Of a stretch of 64,000 nt of DNA, positions 26,395-38,300 are shown piece by piece. How positions within the stretch are numbered: the stretch's first letter is position 1; the number at the start of each line of letters is the position of its first letter. Source of the stretch: Acanthosoma haemorrhoidale. Taxonomy: Eukaryota; Arthropoda; Insecta; Hemiptera; Acanthosomatidae. A model generated the notes under the pieces. That model saw only the letters and a list, made by a program, of their open reading frames with translations. It ran no database searches and was not told where the DNA came from. The stretch is taken from contig OV884011.1 of assembly GCA_930367205.1 (NCBI GenBank), positions 103,965,139 through 104,029,138 of the forward strand, written 5' to 3'. The position numbers and the translations under genes are program-made.

Positions 26395-26455
26395 AATTAT
26401 TAATTATAATATAAAATTAATTATATATTATAATATTAATTATTAATAAATAAGC
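26395..26455. repeat. AT-rich imperfect palindrome
   Basis: TAATTATTAATTATAATATA and the later TATATTATAATATTAATTAT are near reverse complements around a short centre, so the segment could form a hairpin or cruciform. Confidence 0.6.
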
Positions 26456-28949
26456 ATAGTTTATTGAAAAGTTTCAAAAACCAGGAGACATTTCAAGTAA
26501 AGTAAAAGTAAAACAAATGTTTAGAAAAAAATATAAGTTCGTAAGATGGTTTCGCTTGGGGATGAACAAAAGTTTAGTAAGTGCCTTTTATTTCACTTAA
26601 ACCTTCTCATCTAAATTTTGCCTAGATATAACCTTGTTAAGGATATTTGAACATTAATGTCTAGATCCCTGTCAAGTTTGGTGTGGATTGGTAAGGCTTC
26701 CCATATTCGTCCCCAAAAATAGCCAGAATACAAATTTTGGTGAAAATCCAAAGATTAAATTTTTTGTCTCAAAATTTTCACATACTATTTTCCTTTGTTT
26801 ATTGTTTGAAAGCCCACAAAAATGGCCATAACTCCAGAACGGCTTCACCAATTCCCACGGAACTATGGATCTAGGACCTGGATGGATCTACTCTGTAAAT
26901 AAAATACAAACAGATATGAAACAAATTCTACTAAGTTTTTCTGTTCATATCATCATTATTTATCTTAATGATGAATACATAGATAATAGCTGTTGTTTAA
27001 CATTACAAGCTTTATTATTATGGTGGTTACAATTTTGGGTTTGGACAAAATATGAACAATTTGAGTAGGTTTAAACGAAATAAATGTTACTGACAAAAAA
27101 ATTTTGCACCCCTGCCAAATCGAGCCACAGAATATATTATTGTTTGATAACCACAAAAATTCCTGCATTATTGGTTTTTAGGGTACTAAAAATTAATTAC
27201 GTAATTGTGTTTTTTCTAAAAAATTTGTTTTATTTTACTTGGAATATCTCTTAGTTTTTGTGGCTTTATATTTAAATGAACCTGATGAACTGCTACTAAA
27301 TAGGAAAAGTAAATAATATAACCATGAACTGACTGATCTTTATTGATTTTATCTTGGTCTGTTATAGGTTTTTTCGTCTTTTAAAATATATCTCATTCAA
27401 ATATCCTCTTATTATACACAATCTTTGTATTTTTGAGCATTAGAAAGAAGCATTTAAATTTCCTATAATTTTCAGTTTTCAAAAAATGAAAGTCGCAATT
27501 TATTTGTTTTACTTTGTACAACATACAGGTTGATTGGTTGTTGTTTTTTTCAAAGAAAATGTAATCAGTTTAATGTAAAATAAATACCTGTTGTACTTAA
27601 AAAACAATAGTTAGTTTACCTTTTAGTTAATACTAAGCTTTCTCTTTTTTTAATATTTAATGTAAATAAATGGCTGATGATTGTCCTCTAGTTATATAAC
27701 TTGTGTGGTTTACTCATCTCAGTACATATAAACTTTTTGAATGATAAATTTAATTTTTGTTATTTCCACATATATATGTTAAAAAAATAATAAATTTTTA
27801 AACCAACGTGTAGTATCAGCTATCAGTATCTTATACTGTGCAGTGTACAAAGGTATTTAATTAGTTCAAGTGAATTAATGTTACATATTAACAATCACTA
27901 ATGTTCCCCAATAAATAGAATTAACATAGATAAACTTGCATGAGTTAGAGAACTGAAAATTATGATACTTCTTGTATTTTATATTATAAAAACAAATGTA
28001 TCTTCCCCAAAGCTCAATTGTGGATCCTCCTGCCTACTGGAAGAATCTATTCCCTGTTATGGGAGAGGCAGAGATGACCTTGCATTGGAGCCCAAGGACT
28101 CCACCAGAAGCAGCAGTGGGGAACTAGAGGTAGGGTAAACTGTAGAGTTAAAAAAAAAACATTTCCTCCTTGCAAAGTAAGGATGATATCCTGTCCATAT
28201 TGTAAGCTGTAAATAGTTTTACTCATCATGCATAGCAACAATTTTTCTTAAACAATCGGAATTTTAATTCAAGCATTTATTACGAATTTAAATGTTCTCT
28301 CCATCCTATCCGTATTGATTTAAATATTTTCAATATTTTTTTACTCACTTCTCTAAATTCTTACTCGTAAATTCTCTATTGATTTTTTCTTATGAATAAA
28401 AAAGAAATACGTAAGCAATAATTTCAGTTGGGGCTGCACACAGGGACCAGAATTGTGATACAGTCATTTGTGGCTGACTGTTAACTAACATAATTAATAC
28501 ATTCACGAAATGTACATTTCATAGTTTCCAAGAGTTAAACTCCTATCAAATGTATGAAATGTGCAACTGCAGATGTATTTCTTCCATTGTATGTCAAATA
28601 GCATCCTCATCCTATTTAATCTATGATTAATACAAATTGATTGTGAATAATATTTAAGGAGTTGCAGCCAGTGTATCGTAGTGTTTTAAGACTTGTTTCA
28701 GTGTTGATCCTAGAATATGTATAGCTGATTTCTGAATCCAGTCCCCCTTGGTAATCTATAGTACATTCTTGGTGAATCAACAGTTGGTTAGTCCGGCATG
28801 TTTGGTAATTTGGCGGAGGTAAAACAAGTATCTTTTTTTTAACTGTCATAGAAGAAAAGTTATCGAGTGATGTTTTGGGCTTGGACTCTTTTCAAAAGAA
28901 TTTGAGTTAAAATCCAAGACTTTGGTTCTCTCAGAGTAACTGTACTGTG

Positions 28950-29480
28950 TGGATTATTCTGGAGGATATTGCTGCATAAGTCCTTTGTGCTCTTTTCAGA
29001 GGAAAGCACCCTAGACTAAATAATGTCATAAAACAGACATTCATGGCTTGTGTGAATTATACTGGCACACACAAACTTCCCTTGCCAAGCATACGAGGGC
29101 ATTTTAAAATGTCTCTTACCAGCCAGTAACATCTAAAAACCATACCAAAGGATGGGTTGACTTAGATAGTTTTACTGAATGGTTCAAGGGATATTTTATT
29201 CTGGCTGTAAAAAAGTTTTCAGACTACTTTTATTTCTGGATAACCTCCTAGGCACCCTAAAGAAGGGGACCTACAATCTGAAGAGAAGCAAACTTGAATC
29301 CTGTACATGCCTCCATACACGACACCACTCTTACAGCCCAGCCCATGGATAAAAATTTAATCAAATAAATAAAAATGAATTACAAAAATTTCTCTTCTTT
29401 GGCACTCCACGGATGATGATGATGAAGCCATTGATGACTTGTGGATTTTTAACTCTGTGAATTGAGACCAACAGAGACAC
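28950..29480 (+). mobile_element. Jerky/Tigger-like (pogo superfamily) transposase relic
   Basis: Broken + strand frames keep DDE-domain landmarks in order. ACVNYTGTHKLPLPSIRG lies near 29046-29100 (family pattern 'CAN.TGTHKLPLLVIGK'). KGWVDLDSFTEWFKGYFILA lies at 29147-29206 ('GWMT...F.EWF...F.PAV'). FLDNLLGTLKK follows near 29233 ('LLLDNAP.HP'), and TLTAQPMDKNLIK ends near 29362 ('TSLIQPMDQGVI'). At least one frameshift and several changed catalytic-neighbour residues are present. This was a cut-and-paste DNA transposon and is now inert. Confidence 0.65.
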
Positions 29481-30812
29481 ATTAAACGCACTTGATGTCT
29501 GCAAAAAATTGACAGAGGAAAATGATTTTGCAAATGATGATGTATTAGTTCTAAAAAGGATACAATTATACATTTTTGATAAAACGGTGAAGGTTATGAA
29601 AAAAAAAACTATTAAATATATATATACATACAATAAGTAAAATTGTTTTTTTTTTTACTCCAAATAATCCAGGTTGTTGACCACGCTCCCATGTGTGTCA
29701 GGGTGTCAATATTGTGCTGTACTATTTGTGATAGTATTTTAAATCAACCTTCTGCTGGGAGTGCTGTTATGTTTTCATTATCTTGATTGTATTTTCTTAA
29801 TTAGTGGTTGAAATTAGCCATCTTTTCTTTTTTCACATTTCTGTCGTGATTTACATTTTTAATATTCGGAGTAAGGGTTACTTCTTTCAACCAGCCATCT
29901 TACATTACCTTAATCACTTCCTAAGCATTCCTTTTCCCTTCTTGTTCTGTTTCTAGTTATATTCGCTCATTGTTGTGCCTGTCTACAATTTTTTCTTGCT
30001 AACATCCATTTATCTTAACGCTATGAGATCTATAAGATAGGATGACTAAAAAATTCTATTTTTTAATAAGAGATTTACTTTGCAACTTACAACTTTTGAA
30101 GTATTTCTTATACATAAGTTATAATGAAAAAGAAATCAATTTTAGTGATGTTAAGCTGTAACCTTATTAGAAATTGTCTAGTTTTATAGGAAAGGGATAC
30201 CTAATATTCTCATTCCACCATTGATGTTCTCATTGGCTTGTATTTAGGAAAAAAAATCTTGGTCTCTACTAACTTTAATTGTAGTAACAGATCTAAGCCA
30301 GTCGCTTGAGAGTGCAACATCCAGCTGTGACCTCAGGCTCTGACCAGATTAATTATTTTAGAAGGCTTGCATTGCCATCACTTAATATCTATTGCTATAC
30401 TTATCGGGCTAGAATCTTCTAAACTTAACCTTAACATCTCTTCTCAACTGGTTCACAATAATGTGGTATTAATCTATTTAAGTGGTCTTTCCTCTTACAC
30501 AGAGAAAAAATTAGCTGCATTCCCTAAGATACTATCCAACTTCTTCTTGTCTTGAAACTCTGAACAATAATTGCTATTTTCTGGAGGCCTTTCTTCAAAT
30601 GCTCTCATTCTTAGCAATGTGTCCTTCCAAAGTATATAGTTCATAGTTTAAATAAGTGTTTTTCCGGTTATGTTGTTGTGTAAGTTAAATGAATGATTGT
30701 TCCAAACAGTGTATCAGCATTTCAAAAAGTTTATCTTTATAAATGTTCATGCAAGAATTATCTAATGAATTATTTCAGTTGCCAATCCTGCCTTTCATTA
30801 CAGGTAAAGAAG

Positions 30813-30877
30813 ATGAAGCCCGGGGGAGGACCGCCCGAGGCTCAGACTAGCCTAGTGGTTCAACTCAATCCCTATGG
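30813..30877 (+). CDS. upSET: upSET first coding exon
   Basis: The exon begins after ATTACAG at 30804, with the proposed ATG at 30813. It encodes MKPGGGPPEAQTSLVVQLNP then Y and a split Gly, and leaves by GG|GTCAGT (phase 2). The frame is open upstream of the ATG, so an in-frame upstream start in an unseen exon is possible. The ATG has A at -3. Confidence 0.65.
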
Positions 30878-32318
30878 GTCAGTAAAATATTTATCTTGTT
30901 GCCTTGCTTATTTTAACATGCAATAAAAATGCTATAGCTGATTTCTGTCGTCTATGGGGGAAGATAAAAATGACAACCTCAAAACGGCGTACTATTTGCA
31001 GTGTTAATATATGTGTATGTGTGTTTGACAAAATAAAATGAAATGAGTGAGTGAGTGTGAGTCTAACCCCGGTGCGGTATTTTGGAGCAGGGGCGCCAGT
31101 GGTGGTGGCAGAGGGACAGTTGTTCCACTGAGGAGCCAAGCCCGCCACAAGTTACCGATGTCCCCGACTGGGCCAAGGATTCTCCCAGCCAGGAACATCT
31201 CCGCCTTAGCTAGACCTCTTCCCAAACTCATGTATGTAATAAGGAATCTCTTTCGGCTTATTCATCTGCTCTCATTGTTGCTTTTTATTTATATAGTCAA
31301 ATTGTTTCTTTTCTTATATGCCTCCTTTCTATGTACATTTTTTTGTAAGTAGTCCTTGTTATAGCCAGGGGTATTTAACTGTACCTAAAATTATTTTCCA
31401 TTTTTAATTGATTTATCAGTGCTGCAGAATCTAAGTTTACCTTCAAAAGAATAAGAAAATTATAGATTTAGTATATGTATATATATATTAATGAGATATA
31501 TGAAAATCCGTTTCAGTTAATTGTCTCTATGCTTACGTTCTGTTTTTCTATTAATTTATTTGATGTATGGGTAGACTTTTTGGTCGTTAATAACCAATAC
31601 CATTTGGTTTAGAATCATTGATGAAACTCAATTCAGCGTTTAAATGCTCTTTCAGAATCATGTTTATTCATTGCTCAAGTTTAATATTATCATGAGTTAT
31701 TTCTTTCTATCATCAAATTTCTTCCAACCAAGCTTTTCATTGCTGATCATATGTTTACATATTATATGTATTTGTGTTCTTATTTATTTCTGTAACTAAC
31801 TATTTAAATAAGTGATACATTTTTGGAATCAAACTACTGTAATTTTAGTTAAATTCTTGGAATGTTAGCGCAGATTTGTGATAGTATCTTTCTGAAATAG
31901 TCTTCGTTTGTACCTTTTTTTTTTTTCTTTTTTTTTCAATTTTTATTAGTGCCATGAAGATTTTTTCGGGGGCTTTACTTGATTAGGCAACTGTTTATAA
32001 CATTTATTTAATTATCTAATTACAGCCATATTTTGTCTCCTGATTCCAAGCAGGGGCACTTACTTAGTGTTTTGCTGTATAGCGAGTGAATTATTTTTTT
32101 ATCTTAATTTTCTTACAGTTTCCATTAGTCCACAAATGAAAGCCATGCTTGATGATCATAATACAGATTAGTATTTGAGTTAAGTAAGAGATTAGGAGGA
32201 CGAGGGATGTAGACACCCCTATTGGTGAAGACTTAAAATAGTTTAAACAACATCCCTGGCTATATAATGTTATGTTCTCCACCCAGTCACTGCTGCATGT
32301 AACAAGCTGCTTTTTGGC

Positions 32319-32352
<34 letters not shown>

Positions 32353-35300
32353 CAAATTAAAGTTTAGTAGTATAACTAAAGTGTAATTTGCTCCTTTTAC
32401 CACTTTGCTTTGATCCTTATTACAATTTTTTTTCCAGTAATCTATTTTAATTTATGCGTTATTAAAACATGAAGAAAATAGCTTGTTGGCATTTTAAGTG
32501 GTAGTTATTAAAATAAAAACAGAAGCTTCAACAGCAATAGCAACAAATTTCCTTTTCCCTTAAACATGGTAAAATATATATGGTAGTAATTGGTTCTTAT
32601 TGTTCCCTTCTATTTATGTCTGTCTAAAACATAACACCTGTTGTGTTCTTACTTCAATTTCATTCATTAAGCAAATCCTATTTCTTTCTTTACATCCCAA
32701 ACAAAGGAATCTGATGCAAGCAAAATATAGAGTTTTGTTATTAAAATGACCAAATAACAGACGACAGGCCATTTATAATTTAAATAACCAATAAAGAAAT
32801 TAAATAAATTTTATCAATTCCAACTATCTATACTAAAGAAAATATATAAATACAGGATCTTGGCATAAGATTAACTTTCAGTTAACACTACGGAATCTTG
32901 ACAGAAGTAACATTGAAACTTGTTGGAATCAATCAATTAACAGTAAAATTGTACAATTTTTTTTAAAGTACCATCGAATGCTTATATATATTTACACTTT
33001 GGTTTGATTTGGTTGTCGGGTATGATCTTAATCAATTAGAAGAGCTGGAACACAAAAACTAACAACCTTTTGATCACCGAATTTCCCAAAATATTTAGAG
33101 GAATAAGTCCACTCTTTTATCACCATATTTTAAATGTTAGATTTTTTATATATTAGTAAAATATTTAATCTAAAAAACTCATAACATTATGGCAAAACAG
33201 GTATTATAGAAAAAAAGTACGATGGTTCCAATTGAAATGCTCTCACTACATCTGTACTAAGTCCAGGAAATAATTTTATTTTATTTGATTTTATTATATC
33301 TTATATGCAGTTAGTTAGGTTTATGGGGGGGGGGGAGGGTCTGAGACGATGATGTATAGGAGAGGAAAAATAAGTCCGAGATGCCGTGAACACTTCTAGA
33401 GGATTATATCAGAAACCCTACAAGAGTTATATAACATAAAGAGTTTACAGAAAGAGGATAGACAAAGGAGGAGAGAATCCATAACTTTAAGATAACTCAT
33501 AACCTTAAGCCGAAACTGATATAACTGAACCAAGTACACTGGTTCCAATTAGATTACTCTCTTTACATAAGTATCAAGTCCAGTCTCTTATTTTTGCAAT
33601 CAATTTTAAATTTTTTCTGAGACAATAATGGAGAGGGTAACAAAAACAAGCCTGAGATGGATGGCATGACACTTCGATAGGATTTGAGCAGAAGTCCTAC
33701 AAAAGTTACAGATAGCTTTGAGCTAACAGAAAGAGGGTTAGCCAAAGGAGACATCTATATAATATAATTTAATTTAAGCATTATTTATCATGTGATAATC
33801 AGCAAATGATTTATATTTTTTCAATTAACTACTAAGAAATTACAGCAGAAAGGTGTATCAATACTGTCCACAAATCTCTACCTAGTAATGCTGTTTATGT
33901 AAATCACAAAATTTTGTTATTGCATAGCCCACATGGCTAAAGTCGTTTATGAGTGACTATTGGAAAAAAGGAAAACTTTTCATCTTTCAACTGATCTTTG
34001 TCCTATTCCTTCCCTCCCTGCCTTGACTAATATCACTCTTGCTCACTTGGTTACTGTGCATTATCATCCTTTTCAATGTTTAAGCTTATGTACATTTTGA
34101 TATTCATATCCCCTTAAATAAAATATTCTTATTTAATTGACCCGATTATTTAAGTTGTATGTTTTTTTATGTAATAAAAAATATAATATAATGTAGAAAT
34201 TTTTGTGTCACAATGACATAATTAAATATTTATCAATGATTATATAAAATGATTCCAAATGTAACATATAATAATTTTAAAAATGTACACATTTCCGAGT
34301 TCTTAAAACATAATGTAACTTTAATTTTACCAAACAAGAAGTAAGCTAAATCTTCAATAAAGCTGTTTCTAAATTCTGTTAATTTTTTCTCTCTTTTAAC
34401 AGTAATCTTTGTAAAGGTCTGACACTGTCCAATTCATATAAATATATTTTTCTTTTGACCATCCTGTCAGACTACCTTATCCTGCTAGTCAACAGTATTA
34501 ATTATGTATAGTACATTTTGAAAACCAGTGGACATAAGAACTATACTTTCAATATGATAAACAGTGGTTTATGATTCTTCAAAGTATTAGTAATTGCCAC
34601 AAATGCTCATTTAAAAAACTCTGAACCCAGTAGGGGCCCACATTCTTTTATTTAAAGATAGCCGGTTATTAATAATGATTAACTTGTGAGAAATATAAAA
34701 ATTAATTATTTAAAACAACCTTATTTATTTTGATTTCATACAACTACTGATATTTCTCATACCTTTTAGTAAAAATGTTTAAACTTATAAATTCTGCCTA
34801 GACACATTTTATTGATTTCTAATGCAATCTTGTTGATATCAGGTCCAGTCCTAAGAAAAAAAGTGAAGAAGACGAAATTCAGGATAATGTGATGTCTGGA
34901 TATAAGCAATTTTCTGTGAATTATCTGGCCAATTGTCAGGTATGATTATTCTTATAAATTAAAATTACTTCAGGGAACTGATGTTATGTTCACTGATGAT
35001 AATGGTTGTAAAAAATTGTTTTTATCCATGCATCTGTATTTTATTTTTCTTAAATAAATACTATTTTCCATGGGTTTGATCTTCAGTGATGGTGATGATT
35101 GTTTTTAACCGCGCAGTTGTATTTTATTTTTATTGAATAAATATTATTACTAGCATTGAAATAAAATTTAAAAAATGGCTTAAGAATTATAATCATAATT
35201 TATTGTGGTCTCAGTTTGTTATCAGTTAAAAAATTTCTGTAATTATATTTCAGTTATGTCAAAACCATTTAGTTTGATGAAAAATTATTAGGTTTGTTTA

Positions 35301-38300
35301 TTCCCAGTTATCTGACAACTAACTATTACACCTAAGTCTTGAGTGAAACCTTAATTAACGAATCCTATCTTCATGAACTAATGGTCTGACGTTTGTCAAA
35401 GTATACAGCAGCAAACTTCATTATAATCATTTTGTAATATAGTATTTGATTTGTTTTTTTCTTATAGAAATAATAATGATGGAAGGGAATTTATTTAAAA
35501 GTTATTAATAAAATGTATTATTGACAAAATAAAATTATTTAAAGTCAAATCCCGATTTAGTCGGGGGCAGGGATTGTCTATGTGTATGTGTTCTGAGAAA
35601 TGTGGTAACTATTTTTATTTTATCGCATGGAAGCAAGTCAAATCTGCAACCTTAATTAAAAGATTATGCCTTATGAAATTCATAAAAGTACCAATCTTGA
35701 AGAAGATAATATTGTTATTGCTAAATTAACAAATTTTCAATAATATTAATTCGTAGGTATTAGAAGAGTAGATGAAACATATTCTGAGTAACTGAAGGTT
35801 TATCTTATGACTAAATAATTCAGAAGACGTTAAAACAATTACAGTTCTTGAGTTAAAAAACTCACACGCGAAGCTGACAGTAATGGATGTCTCAATCCAT
35901 TTCTAATAGTAACCATTGAAGGATCAATAATAGTTGCTGAAACTCTTGTTTTGTTCATTTTCTGTTCAGCTGATTATCTGGCGTAACGTTAAAGGGGATT
36001 AGTAAACAGGTATGAGCATGGGGGAGGGAATGCATTTCAAATATGTTAATATTGTAATTAATGCTTAACAGCATGTTCTTCAGGATCACAATTATTGTGC
36101 ACGACCTCCATCACCTACTACACTATTGTCGCCTAAGATAACTGGTTCAATACATGTGAATGGCATTTCTTTACCGAATGGTGCAAGGCAGCCGCCAATT
36201 ACTCCGCCAACACCACTTTTCCGACCGGGTAAATAATTTTTTGTAAATATTGACAATACGTCATTTACATCTATTAATATGTGTTATTTTTTTCATAGGT
36301 TATTCAAGAGGTTTGACCCCAGAGTCGAGGAATGTGAATAGAGGAGAAGAATCAGATATATCTTCCGATGGTGAAACCGCAGCTGGTAATACTGAGGATG
36401 GGGAAGAGACCGAAACTGCACCTGAAGATGAGGATTCTGTTACAAGATGCATTTGGTAAGCTCAATAATTACTTGTATGGTATGTGCTAAATTCTTCTGT
36501 GTCCTTTAAGAATAATTTACTCTTAGATATTGAACTAAAATATTGATCTTTAAGGCGCATTTTGTTTCCTTGTCCCCTTGTTTCCTCCCCCCCCCCCCCC
36601 CCCCCCCCCCCGCCTAAAAATTATTGTCAAAAGATACATGAATCAGTGTAATTTAATGTCGGACAATTAAAATATTCCTGACTTATTGTGTTTCTCTTCA
36701 TATAATGTACTCTTAACTGGGAAACACCATTTTAGTTTTAAATTAGATTACATTTTATAAAGAGGTCAGATCATGAAAAGGAGTCTGACAGGGAGATGTT
36801 CTTGCACATCTTATTTTAAAATTTATTTCTGAGATAGCTGTGTAGGAAGTCTGGGATGTATGATGGAGAAACTATTACAATAGATCTGCCTAAATATTAG
36901 GATTGGCAAATGACTTATTTATAGTAGATAATTGAATATTACAAGAGACAATTTTCAGTCTCTTGCTAGAATTGCAACAATATCTTGTGTGAGATAGATA
37001 TGAAATATATGGCTGCAAACATTAGTCGCTTTAAATTTTTGAAGCTTCTCCAACAAAACAAAAAACATAAATTTGTCCAGTCATTGACCATAACAAAAAT
37101 ATGATGGTGCTCTTCTTCGATTCGACAAAAAATTTGTGTTAGATTTGGTAGATATATATGGTGGCAGAGGAAAAATACTTAGCTGTTTAGCTTGTATAAT
37201 TATGTCATGACTGTTAATGCACATCAGATACCAGTTGTCTCATCATCACATGTTAACTAATTATGATAAAGATCCTTCTGAATTATTTATTTGACACATG
37301 TTCCTCACCATAGTTCTATACTATGTTGTGATTTTAGTGTGTCATATAATAAAAATAACCATTTCTTCTTCTTACTGCTGTGTGTTTTAAGTTTGGCACT
37401 CTGGATTTGTAGAAGTGGTTGACATCCATTACATACAATAATTATATAACTATTACCTATATGAAGTAATAAAATGACCAGGAGGATCACAATGTATGTT
37501 TCTTTCAAGTATGCCTAAGTCTGCCAACTGTAATGCAAACATATTTTTCGTATGTGCTATGGCCAACTGGCTTGTTAATCCATTGTTTTTCCTGCTTTTC
37601 AGTTAAATCCAAAGAGTATTATAGTATAGATATGCCAACTCAACTGGCTTTTTGTGACTTCCCTCACATCTTCTGGTTTGAATTCCCATACAATTTCAAA
37701 AAAAATTAGGTTTTTAGTTTATTAAATGTAATTGTTAGTTGATTAAAATTGTTTATGTTCCTGGTTCAATTTTTTTATTAAAAATTATCCAATTGGTATT
37801 AAGTGGCATATTTGTACACTTAAAAATTGTTAAGTTAAATTATAATTCTATTGAAATTATGCGTTAGTTAGAGTTTCCTTAGCTTGATATTTACTGTAGC
37901 GATTCCTACAATTTTAATTTAAAATTTATTTTTTTTATTCAGAGGTTAAGTTAAGTAAAAGGAAGAAAACTTCATATTAATAATGGTTTATTTTAAGGTT
38001 GAAATCTGAAAGTTAAATGTGTGATTCTTGTTTATAAAATTATTGGTTTAAATGTTTCGTATTTATAATTTACTATTGAGCTATATAAAAACAATACCTA
38101 ATACAAAAAGAAGACCAAACTAGCTCGAAACTACCAAAAACATTCTCTTACTGCTGATTTATTGTACATTTCATGCCCATTTCCATAAGACATAAATACA
38201 TAAACAAAATAACTAAAATCAATTACTTTCAAAACCCTACAAATACCAACAGTATTTATGGATATGCAAACTTGTTTGACCTTCCATTTATTGTTTATCT

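Larger units (their letters stand above)
17367..30803 (+). other. upSET: Long stretch upstream of the first upSET coding exon (probable first intron)
   Basis: 13 kb without a credible gene. It holds a possible LINE tail (21630-21740), an AT palindrome (26395-26455) and a Jerky/Tigger-like relic (28950-29480). Mixed-composition patches at 18640-18840, 23760-23960, 24400-24730 and 26600-26880 look like anonymous repeat fragments, but I cannot assign them. Confidence 0.5.
30878..34842 (+). other. upSET: upSET intron region (4 kb) around the candidate cassette exon
   Basis: Holds the candidate exon 31091-31231, T-rich tracts (31915-31938 and 32323-32352) and the duplicated block 33222-33755. Nothing else is supported. 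Confidence 0.7.

Noticed and set aside
30891..31231. Two minus-strand ORFs over the GC-rich island
   Set aside because: They are antisense shadows of the plus-strand candidate exon and have no recognisable motifs.
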